Of a stretch of 64,000 nucleotides of DNA, positions 35,413-45,448 are shown one piece after another (positions within the stretch are counted from its first letter, which is position 1; every line of letters starts with the position of its first letter). A program made the translations under genes and the position numbers. The notes under the pieces are model-generated. The model saw only the letters and a program-made list of their open reading frames with translations. It was not told the origin of the DNA and did no database searches. The stretch covers positions 20,667,387 to 20,731,386 of the forward strand of contig CM066918.1 in the NCBI GenBank assembly GCA_033964015.1, in the 5' to 3' direction. This DNA comes from Scolanthus callimorphus. Taxonomy: Eukaryota; Cnidaria; Anthozoa; Actiniaria; Edwardsiidae.

Positions 35413-36779
35413 TTGGAATGGCAATGGCACTGGCAAGGCCATATGCCCCCAAATAGTAACCTGCACGTTTGGAAGGACGCAAACGTGTCGGCGATCTTCA
35501 AAAACGGGGCAAAATCAGACCCTGCGAACTATCGCCCCGTCTCCCTGACGTCACTCGTCTCCAAGGTCATGGAGCATGTGGTATCCTGTCAAGTGGCGCG
35601 CCATCTGTCCGCAAATTCGATCATCTCTCCCGACCAGCATGGTTCTTGCAAGGGCTCTCATGCGAGACACAGCTAATAACCATCACACACGAATGGGCCA
35701 GGACCCTTAACACACACGGCCAGGTTGACGTATGTTCCTGGACTTCGCGAAAGCGTTCGATTCAGTTCCGCACGAGCGCTTACTACTCAAAGCGAATTAT
35801 TACGGCTTCGCGGAAACCTCACGCCTGGCTTCGCAGCTTCCTTTCCAACCGTCGGCAGCGCGTCGTAGTTAACGGGACGTCATCTCTCTGGTCTCCATCC
35901 AGTCCGGGGTCCCTTAAGGAACTGTGTTAGGGCCCATCCTGTTTTTGTTGTTTATTAACGACTTACCCGCCAGTGTTTCATCCAGTATCACGCTCTACGC
36001 GGATGATTGCGTGCTGTACCGCAACATCGCCTCCCCATTGGACCACGCAGCCCTTCAGCAGGATCTCACTCCCTTGAAGAATGGGCTGCCAAGTGGCAAA
36101 TGTCATTCGCACCTAAGAAGTGCATGGTAATGTCAGTCACTCTGAGAGATTTCCCTCGTACCGTCAATATACCATCAGCAACGTGGCACTTGAGGGAGTT
36201 CAATTCAGAAGTACCTGGGTGTTTACATCTCCAGCACGTTAACTGGGCTAAACAATGCGAAGAGGTCAAGAAGAAAGCAAACAGAGTCCTGGGCGTCCTA
36301 CAGAGAAACTTGTCTTCCTGTAGCAGAGACATCAAGGCGCGGGCGTATCTGAGCTTAGTAAGACCCATAGCCGAATACGCCACCACGGCTTGGTCACCCT
36401 ACACAAAGAAAGACTGCGCCGCCATTGAATCTATTCAGCGGCGCGGGGCTCGCTTCGTTACCGGCAACTACACCCGAACGAGCAGCGTAACTAGTATGCT
36501 GGAGTCGCTGGACTGGCCCTTCTGGAGACTAGGCGTTTTGTGGTGGGACTTAGATATGTTCTTCAAAATAAATTCTGGGCTCGTGTCTATACCGTTCCAA
36601 AAGAAATAGTTCCAGGGTACTCAAGCACAAGAGGCCACCAATATAAGTTTAGAGCTATTGGCGCTAATATTAATGCCTTCAAGTACACGTTCTTTGTAAG
36701 AACAGTTCCGCATTGGAATGACCTCCCAGCGGAGGCGGCGGATGCCGACAGTTTAGCCGCCTTTAGAGCAGCAAGGTAG
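35413..36779 (+). pseudogene. LINE reverse transcriptase remnant, frameshifted
   Basis: Pieces of a non-LTR reverse transcriptase are spread over the three forward frames: NLHVWKDANVSAIFKNGAKS and PANYRPVSLTSLVSKVMEHV, then GPILFLLFINDLPA and the catalytic SITLYADDCVLYRN, then EWAAKWQMSFAPKKC, SLVRPIAEYATTAWSPYTK and a terminal PHWNDLPAEAADADSLAAF. Several frame changes and the lack of an endonuclease domain mark a 5'-truncated dead copy. The end differs from the LINE at the window start, so it is a different family. Confidence 0.8.
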
Positions 36780-37257
36780 TGGGTCACGCTGACCCCATTG
36801 CAATATTAGCATTATGCTAAGTGCAATTATTTAAATTAAAGTTGTAGACATGCACTTCTTCTGCGGATATCCGGAAATGATAAACACTCAGACATAGACT
36901 TTGAGTTAATTCTCTGCCATACTATGGCCTTCCAGTCCTGTAGCTTGGAAAGTTTCAAAAGAAATCCAATCCCGTCCACACTACAACCGTTTTCAAACGA
37001 AAACGGATGCTTTTTGCTCCGGATACAGCTATCGTCCCACTACAACGCCGAAAACGATCACCGACAACGGCGAAAACAATACGAAAACGATAAGTGTGAA
37101 CGCAAATCTTTTGAAAACGGAGCAAAAAGTATCCGTTTTCGTTTGAAACAGTGAGTGTAGCCTGTGGACGTGGTCTAAGAAACATTCTAAATCAAATAAT
37201 GTTAATGAGCATGTTAATGACTTACCAATAAACCCCCCAACCTTAGAAACCTTAGAG

Positions 37258-38504
37258 CAGGGTCCTGAAGGGGTAAAACGGGAGCCGGATTCGCCTTTTT
37301 TTAGGCCGGGAAAACGGGATTTGGGTTACCGGGAACGGGATTTGTCTACCGGGAATGGGAATCAAGATGCTTCAACGGGAACGAGATTTTTCAAATCTCT
37401 CCTTGTATATCTGTGTAGCCTAATAAAAAGTCGTCAATTTATACCATTTTTCGCATTTTAAGACTGTTATCCTAACAGCAGGCTACCTGAATGTAGAATT
37501 TCACTTCTCGCCCCTTCTAAATTAAGACTCGTTTTGCTTTTTTTTGGTTCCTTTGGAATCTGCGAGGTTTCGGTCAACGGTTTGATAACTTGGCATAGGC
37601 ATTTTCAAAACGGCGGAACCACTTTTTGAATAGAATCGTATGATATATCTCTCGAAACAAGCCCTGGAAGGGGGATCACAAGAAATTTTCTGCGGAATTA
37701 TTCCAGCATTTCTATATCATTTGCATTTTGTAGTTCTCTTCTTTTAATACGTTAAACATTTCGCATAAGGAAGAAACATGTAATATTGAGTTTGAGATCT
37801 CCCGCCAACAAAGACAATATGCTCGTGCCGTTAAATGGAATGCCCGTTACAAGAACATTTGTATCTTAGCGAGGAAAAACAAACTCCCCGCGAAAAGCCC
37901 TCCAGTGATAGGCCTGGCAGGCAATTACTATAATGTTCGAAAGAAGCCCGTAAGCGTGAGATCGACGTTACAAACGTTGGGCCGCAAATATGACGATTTC
38001 GTCATTTGCGTCGTGTGCGTGCACGAAGAATATAAACTACAGGCTTTATTTGCTATACACAAAAAATGCAATGTTCATCTACCTTTTTTCTGAGGCTTGA
38101 TGAAATTCGTTTATCAATTAAAACAGGGCGCGCTTCACGCGCAACAGAAGAGAAATTCCTGTAAAATATTTCCATGTTCAAATAGGGGATCACGAAAAGC
38201 CTTTATATAGTCCTGGCGGACAATCACTATGTTGTAAAGAAATCGACATTACAAGCATAGCAATTCGTCATTTGGTTGCAATAATAACAATTTCGTCATT
38301 GCGGCGTGCATGAACAATAAAACCTACAGGACCAAGAGATAAAGTACCGATAAAGCAAGAATCTCAATTTTGACAACACAGTTTTTCGTGCGCCGGGATT
38401 TTACCGACTGGTCCTACCGGGAACGGGATTTTACCTACTGGGAACGGGATTTTGCGAAAAAAGCGGCCGGGAAACGGGATTGGGACCCCCCCTTCAGGAC
38501 CCTG
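37258..38504. mobile_element. 1.25-kb TIR element with 6-bp target duplication, copy 1
   Basis: It begins CAGGGTCCTGAAGGGG and ends CCCCTTC...-type CCTTCAGGACCCTG, flanked by TTAGAG on both sides (37252-37257 and 38505-38510). Sub-terminal regions are packed with ACGGGAACGGGATTTT-like G-rich repeats at both ends. The interior is nearly identical to the inverted copy at 54786-56036, including an open frame (37905-38093 here; a one-base T contraction near 37834 breaks it upstream). No transposase was recognised. Confidence 0.85.
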
Positions 38505-38633
38505 TTAGAGGGATTCATTTTGTGTTTCATTAGCCTAGTAACAAAAATCGTTTAGGTGCGGCTTCAGGTTCACTTAAAATTAACCTAGCAAGAAACATCA
38601 ACTGTCAACTGCTTGCAATGTATTAAGCCCGGA

Positions 38634-38991
38634 GGGGGGGGACTCCCATATTTTTTGGTCGGGGATGATCGTCGGAAATTTTCAGTTTCACCCCTAAAAG
38701 ATACCAAACATGGCGGGCGCCATGGCGTGGCTCCAAACATTTATTACCCTAAAAGATAGCCTAAATGATGAGGTCTTGTGTGCCAAGTAGGCGCGAAGGA
38801 CACAGGTAACAGGTCAAAGATACCCATCAAGACATTTCCGTGTTTGTTTATAATTTATCGTCTTCTCATCGAATAATCTCTTTTTCTTACACGGTTTTTA
38901 GAAGCACCATCATGAGAAAAAACAATTTGGACATCGTTTCGGCCGTAGAAGATACCAATCTGCCTAAAATTTATTGAAGATCAAGATCACC

Positions 38992-39022
<31 letters not shown>
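38634..39022. mobile_element. Repeat with GGGGGGGACTCCC start and poly-C end, second copy
   Basis: Starts GGGGGGGGACTCCCATATTT, carries CCCCTAAAAGATACCA and CCCTAAAAGATAGCC motifs and ends in 30 Cs (38993-39022), like the copy at 20598-20963. Confidence 0.5.
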
Positions 39023-39642
39023 TATAATATATAGCTGATTAGCTAGAGACTGGCCTTGCACGCGCAAACATCAAAAAAGCTGAACGCTTGTTTGGAGCTA
39101 AATCTCCCGGAGATTACTTACTGATTCTTGATAGAAGGAAGACGGTTCTCAGGGCTCTAGTGGGGCCTAGTGGGTCATGTCGACGGATTCGGTCGAAAAG
39201 ATTTTGGATTCGGGGTGCAAACAAGCGCGTGGTTGTAGTTTCACGAACTAACTGTTTGCCGCAGAAGGGCGGAAAAAAACTTCAGGTCGCTGAAAACGCT
39301 ATAGGAATGGTAGTGTGGACGCGGATCAATCCATGCATTATCGGTGAAACGATTAATCCGGATACGTTTGAAAACGCGTTAGTGTGGACAGGGCCTTAAT
39401 TCCAATTTTCCTAGGGCCGACAGGAGGATGCTCTCGGGAAACCCCCGGCGATCGAAGAGTAGGATGCAATTTAGCAGCTCATAATTTACGCTGCTCGTGC
39501 TCATTAGCGCCTAGCTCAGTTTTTTTCTGATTGATAGAATTATTATTCTTTTTAATACTTATACACAGTACCCTGTATTATATATAGTTCCTCAAGGCCT
39601 GAAGGCTTAGGAACAATTGAATATTGAATATAGATGCATTAT

Positions 39643-39845
39643 TTAAGCATTAGAGCACAACTTTCTATGACTTTATCGGCGCAATAGAGCACGCGTGATG
39701 TTGGGAGAGACACGAAAACGTTGTCGCAAATCACGAGCCGCAGGCGAGTAGTAATTTGAAACGTTTCGAGTGTCTCTCCCAACATCACAGGTGCTCTATT
39801 TGCCGATAAAGTCATAGAAAGTTGTGCTCTAATGCTTTTATGATA
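39643..39845. repeat. CATTAGAGCACAACTTTC foldback repeat, copy 1
   Basis: AGCATTAGAGCACAACTTTC and ATGACTTTATCGGCG(C) are mirrored by GCCGATAAAGTCATAGAAAG and TTGTGCTCTAATGC. A central pair ACACGAAA(A)CGTT / AACGTTTCGAGTGT flanks a ...GAGCCGCAGGCGAG... loop. Further copies at 41441-41633 and 41718-41930. Confidence 0.75.
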
Positions 39846-40380
39846 TAGCGGAGGAGAACCATTACTTTATCGGTGTAATAGAGCATGGGTCCATGATAAA
39901 AATCAAAGAAAAAATACTACATTACACATCATAGTAACATGAATGTGTGGTATTTCAATCTTTTACTATCTACATCGAATTTGCTTGGCTTAACAGGTTC
40001 TTAAATTTTCGAGTATTATAATGGCAAATTTCTGCCATCTGCTTCTTTAATCCCTAGGTTCTTACGAGCGCGTTTTTACTGTAGTTTATCACACCCCGGC
40101 ATCCTAACATGGCTGCCTCTATGAGTGTACAATGACTGTGCAAATGTTCGTGCAGGGATTTGACAAGTTCTCAAGCTATCACAAGACCCGAATAAACAAC
40201 TGACAAATGAGTTTCTTCATCTGCTCATCTGTGTAAAAGTGATCAGTTTCGTGTTTGAGGTTGTTGGTCGTTTGAAATTTTATGTGTCAACACCACAATA
40301 CATTACGTCAAATGATAGAGCGGTTTTCATATGACTATGACTGTGACTATAGTGAAACCAATCACAAAGTAATTACACCA

Positions 40381-40580
40381 ATAGACCTCCTCGGCTTGGG
40401 CGTAATGTTTTGCCCATTTCAGATATCACGTGGTATTCCCATGAGCATTCTCTCTTTGTTTGGAATGCTTCCATATTGATATATCATTCGGTGCGTAGCA
40501 GAAAAACAAGGAAAGAATACTCATGGGAATGCCACGTGATCTGAAAGGGGAGAGCATTACGCCCAGCCGAGGAGGTCTAT
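40381..40580. mobile_element. AATAGACCTCCTCGGC foldback MITE
   Basis: AATAGACCTCCTCGGCTTGG and GCGTAATG are mirrored by CATTACGCCCAGCCGAGGAG and GTCTATT. The arms extend through TTTCAGAT(AT)CACGTGG / CCACGTGATCTGAAA. It is a better-preserved copy of the repeat at 23950. Confidence 0.75.
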
Positions 40581-41092
40581 TCTGAATAAAACGTATAGGA
40601 GTAATTACAAAGTAATTGCGAATTACTCGCGACAGTCATCTGAAATCCGCTGTAATACTATTAATGACGATAATTTTAAATGACAACTAATTCAATTTCC
40701 AAAGCACTTTTTGAACATAAAAATAATCAATGCACTATGCAGTTATGGAGTTAAAATTATTTATGTTAAGAAAGGTATGATAACAAAGGTATATATATTT
40801 TACCACTGTATACATTGCTACGCGACCTCAAAATTCAATGTTGCGATTGGGCGATTTTATAGCTGTCAATCAAACGGAAACGCTGGATTCGGCTGCTTCA
40901 GTGGGTCGTTCGTTATTGATTGCAAAATCAACCAAAATGGTTATCCTTTGGCTTCCTGCCTAGAATTTTTAACTTTCTGTTCAAGAAAATTGATATTAAG
41001 GTTTCTTCCATAAAAACGCCAATCGCAACAGTACATTTTGAGGGTCGCGTAGCAATGCATATGGTGGTAAGGTTTTACTTAAATAAAATTAG

Positions 41093-41190
41093 AATTTGGT
41101 ATTTCATTGATGTTTATATATAAATTTTCAACTCGAAGATAGAATTCGTATCTCCGAGGGCCATGTAGATCCATGTAATATCCTCTCATA
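41093..41190. repeat. MITE family A fragment
   Basis: AGAATTTGGTATTTCATTGA, GATAGAATTCGTATCTCCGA and TGTAATATCCTCT match parts of the 8361 and 61511 copies, in inverted order. Confidence 0.5.
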
Positions 41191-41440
41191 TAATACAAAA
41201 GGTGCTCGCCCTCGTCAGCAAAAAGTTGCAACTTTAGCAAAACTGAGAAATGTTTTATTCTCTGCGTGCCTGGCGCGGGCACCATAGAGCAACAGATAAA
41301 TAACAAATAAGAGCCAAACCTTGTAACTTAGGCGCACAAGGAAACAGATTCGTAGTGCAGTAAAATGCCGTTGCAACTCTCCAGAATGATTTATATTAAC
41401 TATGCTCCACGAGTGTGTCAAGCACTATTTTCGAATTTTA

Positions 41441-41633
41441 CTTAAGCATAAGAGCACAACTTTCTGACTTTATCGGCGCAATAGAGCACGCGTGATGTTG
41501 GAAAAGACACGAAACGTTGTAAAATCACGAGCCGCAGGCGAAAAACGTTTCGAGTGTCCCTCCCAACATCACAAGTGTTCAATTCGCTGATAAAGTCATG
41601 GAAAGTTGTGCTCTAATGCTTTTGTGATATAAC
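41441..41633. repeat. CATTAGAGCACAACTTTC foldback repeat, copy 2
   Basis: Same family as 39643-39845 with the arms preserved (AAGCATAAGAGCACAACTTT ... AGTTGTGCTCTAATGCTTTT) and a shortened centre. Confidence 0.7.
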
Positions 41634-41717
41634 GGGAGAGAACCATTTTATCGGTGTCATAGCATAGATTTGGACCAATCAGAGCGCGCGTTATGTCGTA
41701 GCTATATTATAATTTTA

Positions 41718-41930
41718 AAAGCATTAGAGCACAACTTTTCTATACTTCGGCGAAATAGAGCACGCGTGATGTCGGGAGAGACACGAGAACGTTGTCAAAT
41801 CACGAACCGCAGGCGAGTGATTTTAAAACGTTTCGAGTGTCTCTCCCAACATATTCACAAATGCTCTATTGTTCCGAAAAAAACTTTGAACGTTGTGCTC
41901 TAGATCATAGATATGGAGCTCTTGGACCAA
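41718..41930. repeat. CATTAGAGCACAACTTTC foldback repeat, copy 3
   Basis: AGCATTAGAGCACAACTTTT ... GAACGTTGTGCTCTAGATCA with the same GCACGCGTGATGTCGGGAGA / CTCTCCCAACAT arms. More diverged on the right side. Confidence 0.65.
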
Positions 41931-42356
41931 TGAGTGTGCGTTATATTTTAGCAAAATTCAATACAACTCAACTTTATTATTACAGAAACGGCACACCGCC
42001 TGCAAATAGCATGTGAGCGCACCGCGAAAGAGCGCAAGTGGATTAAGCGCAGTGCTCGCATTAAGCGCAGTGCTCGCTTTTGTAGTATAATATTTTTTTC
42101 TAGGTGAGATTTAGCAGCTTGACCCCAGGCAACTAGACCATAAGGCCTAGGGCATAAGTCGATTTAGAGTCGCGTTGAATGCATTTAAAACAATAGATAA
42201 TTTGTTGTTTGAAAGTGAAATGAGTCGGTATCTTTTGAAAAAATGTAATCGACGCGACCCTAATTCGACGTATGCCCTAGGCACAAGGTGTCTTAGCTTA
42301 GAGATTATCCCGATGTTTTATTGCTACCCAACATGATTTTTTCAGGAAAGGTGGCT

Positions 42357-43085
42357 ATCAATGATCACTCAATGAGTATTTAACATACTCTTTGCGGTTA
42401 AAGCTAACGGATTTATCTAGAGAATGATGATAAATCTCAATATCGATATTATTATTAAAGCGTTTTTGGTAAGGGTGAAAAAGTACAAAGTTAGTTTTCT
42501 TGATATTATAGACAGCATATTGACAGTACCATTCAACGACCTTTAATAATTCGGCACTATAAACTACAAATTCAAGAGTCTTAAGATTTATGTGCATAAA
42601 GAAGATTTGTAATCATCAGCAAATAAGTAAAAATTAAACAATAGGGGGCCAAGCACACTTCCTGAGGTACGCCACACAATGTTTTTTTCTTTAGCAGATA
42701 TATATGGACCATTTTGGGTAGTGTGAATTCTGCCAATTAAGTATGATCGAGGCGAACCGTTCATTCACAAATCCACGAATTCCATAGTGATTTAACTTGC
42801 TTAGAAGGATTCCATGATCTAAAGTGTCGAAAGCTTTTTGTAAATTAGGAAGACGCCACAGGAGAAAAATTTATTATTCATATGTGAATGGATTTTGTTG
42901 GTAATATCTAAATTAATCGCATACTCAGTTGAACAATGCTCTCGAAAGCCATATTGGCATCTGAAAAATAGTCATATCTACTGAAAAAGAAGACTTTAAG
43001 CGCTTGTACATCATTTTTTCAAATGATCTATTAAAATTGAGATGTGAGAAATAAGGCGATAATTACTAGGATCAGATGCAATTTT
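42357..43085 (-). pseudogene. LINE reverse transcriptase remnant, minus strand
   Basis: Read on the minus strand from about 43085: DPSNYR, then KAFDTLDHGILLSKLNHYGI, RGFVNERFASIILNWQNSHY, a frameshifted PQGSVLGPLL-like block, ADD-like remains, and INLKTLEFVVYSAELLKVVE followed by NIKKTNFVLFHPYQKR. This is the reverse transcriptase palm and thumb order of non-LTR elements with several frame breaks and stops. No endonuclease is visible. Confidence 0.75.
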
Positions 43086-43334
43086 GTTGTGGTATGGTAA
43101 TCCATGCTATACAAGTCCACTATACAAGTCCCCGTGGTGAAGTATTATACCTTCAAAAGCGCGAAAATTCTCCACCCCCAAGGGCGGAGACAATCCCTAA
43201 ATGCCCCTCGTTGCCCGTGGGTTCCCCAGGGTTCGCACGGTAGGTACTTCGCATATGATTGCTGTAATGTCCCGAATTTGTGATTGCTGAATTGTCTCGA
43301 ACTTGTGTTTGCTGAATTGTCCCGAACTTGTGTT

Positions 43335-44315
43335 CAGAGTAACCTCGTCACGTCAGTAACCTCGTAACTTCAGTAACTTCAGTAAACTCGTAACTTCAGT
43401 AACCTCGTCACTTCAGTAACCTCGTAACTCCAGTAACCTCGTAACTTCGGTATCTACTTCATCGCTGAATGCCATATAGTCGTCTACTAATAGAACGAGG
43501 CATAATCAAACAAAAGGACCATTCATATTCAAATAAGGCGGCTATTGTGACATTCAGCGATGAAGTATATACCGTAACTTCAGTAACCTCGTAACTTCAG
43601 TAACCTCGTAACTTTAGTAACCTCGTCACTTCAGTAACCTCGTCACTTCAGTAACCTCGTCACTTCAGTAACCTCGTCACTTCAGTAACCTCGTCACTTC
43701 AGTAACCTCGTCACTTCAGTAACCTCGTCACTTCAGTAACCTCGTAACTTCAGTAACCTCGTAACTTCAGTAACCTCGTAACTTCAGTAACTTCAGTAAC
43801 CTCGTAACTTCAGTAACCTCGTAACTTCAGTAACTTCGTCACTTCAGTAACCTCGTAACTTCAGTAACCTCGTCACTTCAGTAACCTCGTCACTTCAGTA
43901 ACCTCGTCACTTCAGTAACCTCGTCACTTCAGTAACCTCGTCACTTCAGTAACCTCAGTAACCTCGTAACTTCAGTAACCTCGTAACTTCAGTAACCTCG
44001 TCACTTCAGTAACCTCGTAACTTCAGTCACTTCAATAACGAGGTTACTGAAGTTACGAGGTTACTGAGGTTACGAGGTTACTGAAGTGACGAAGTTACTG
44101 AAGTTACGAGGTTACTGAAGTTACGAGGTTACTGAAGTTACGAGGTTACTGAAGTGACGTTACTGAAGTGACGAGGTTACTGAAGTGACGAGGTTACTGA
44201 AGTTACGAGGTTACTGAAGTGACGAAGTTACTGAAGTTATGAGGTTACTGAAGTTACGAGGTTACTGAAGTTACGAGGTTACTGAAGTTACGAGGTTACT
44301 GAAGTTACGAGGTTA
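43335..44315. repeat. 17-bp satellite array that inverts midway
   Basis: From 43335 to about 44034 the unit CACTTCAGTAACCTCGT (with a C/A variant at one position) repeats head to tail. At about 44035-44040 the array switches to its reverse complement (ACGAGGTTACTGAAGTT/G) and runs to 44315. The left arm is about 700 bp including a 125-bp MITE insertion (43449-43573); the right arm is about 275 bp. Confidence 0.9.
43449..43573. mobile_element. 125-bp MITE with 8-bp target duplication, copy 1
   Basis: The ends GGTATCTACTTCATCGCTGA and TCAGCGATGAAGTATATACC form inverted repeats, flanked by GTAACTTC on both sides, inside the 17-bp satellite. The 8-bp duplication fits hAT, P or Merlin-type transposition. 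The same element in opposite orientation lies at 54234-54357. Confidence 0.85.
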
Positions 44316-44663
44316 TGCTGCCTATGGAGAACTCCACTATGTTGGACGAGGTTCAACCCAAATGGCTTGATATGCCACAGGTCTTTTAAATGACTGTGTA
44401 TTGAAAATCAGAGTCGATATATCAACACCTCCATTAGAATGAGGGGTCGGCACGTGTGCAAATTATAGCCTGCTATTTCGGGATTGAAGTCAATGAAATT
44501 TGCATTGATATTCGAGTTTCAGTGAAAGCAATAACATTAGACCAGTTGGCGCTTAATTCCGCAATTTAATAGGAGTGAATTAGCAAAATTCTGTCACAAT
44601 CAATTGAAAGAGCTCCCCAAATTCCCAAATGCAGTAGATATGCCAATGTCTGATTTGTAAACA

Positions 44664-44850
44664 CCATAGCATGGCCAGGGGGGGGGGGGGGGGGGGGGCA
44701 GGGGGACCGGGGCCCTCCCTTTCTCGGGAGATTTTCCCATACATTTACTGTATTTGCTGGAGGAAATTTGAGCATTTTCGTCCCATGTTTTCACTATCCG
44801 CCCCCCCCCCCCCCACCCCCTTCAGAAATTCCTGGCTACGCCGCTGTGGA
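44664..44850. mobile_element. MITE with poly-G and poly-C arms
   Basis: CATAGCATGGCCAG, then 21 Gs (44678-44698), is answered by 14 Cs (44801-44814) and CCTGGCTACGCCGCTGTG. The interior (CGGGAGATTTTCCCATACAT, GGGACGAAAATGCTC in reverse) matches the 3996-4160 element in inverted orientation. Cryptic open frames here are repeat artefacts. Confidence 0.65.
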
Positions 44851-45381
44851 AACTAGCGAAGATCACCATGGCTTTGCAAAAGTCAGAAATTTTACAGAGG
44901 TGAGGTACAAAAGTTTGCACCTCACCTTACAAGCCTATGGAAAATCTTTGAACTTTTTGGGATCATATCTTCACATTCACCCTATGATGCTATTAATCGG
45001 CACACCTACTAAAATATTCGCGATGCTCGTCCCACTGATGGCGAGAGATTTCTGCGAAATCGTTCTATCAAATGGCGGAATTAACCGCCAACTGGTCTAT
45101 TTAATCAATGTGTTTGGAAATTTTCAATCTTCAAATCTTCATATATTATAATATGATTAAGAATCGACATCATATTAAAACTAATAGAGAAACTGAAATT
45201 GACTTAAGGTTGACTTAAGTCGACAATCTTACAAGTAGCAGCCGACAATAAGCTAACACAAACGCTTCTTGTTTGGGCAACTGCTTTCTAGTAGAAAACC
45301 AATTAATTTTATTTACAGGAGAGTAAGAAGTGGCCCATTGTTTTGTATTGACATTCCGTGATTGCGAAATTGCTGTTACCG

Positions 45382-45390
45382 GCATAAATA
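45382..45390 (+). promoter_or_regulatory. TATA-like element of the S1-MAM protease gene
   Basis: GCATAAATA lies 59-67 bp upstream of the start codon at 45449, a spacing that would put the transcription start near 45410-45415 with a short leader. A single weak motif; inferred. Confidence 0.35.
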
Positions 45391-45448
45391 CAGCCCCTGA
45401 CGGATAACTTTTTCACAAGCAACACAGAGATTAGTTGCGAACCACAAG

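Larger units (their letters stand above)
34556..45448. other. 11-kb gene-free, repeat-rich interval
   Basis: I saw no host exon. It carries two decayed LINE reverse transcriptases (35413-36779, 42357-43085), the 37258-38504 element, the 38634-39022 poly-C repeat, three copies of a CATTAGAGCACAACTTTC foldback, the 40381 MITE, the inverted 17-bp satellite, and a poly-G element at 44664-44850. Weak inverted-repeat elements with cryptic open frames also lie at about 36943-37165 and 39150-39400. Confidence 0.5.

Noticed and set aside
43335..44315. CRISPR-like array
   Set aside because: Units are 17 bp head to tail with no spacers, and the host is clearly a eukaryote.
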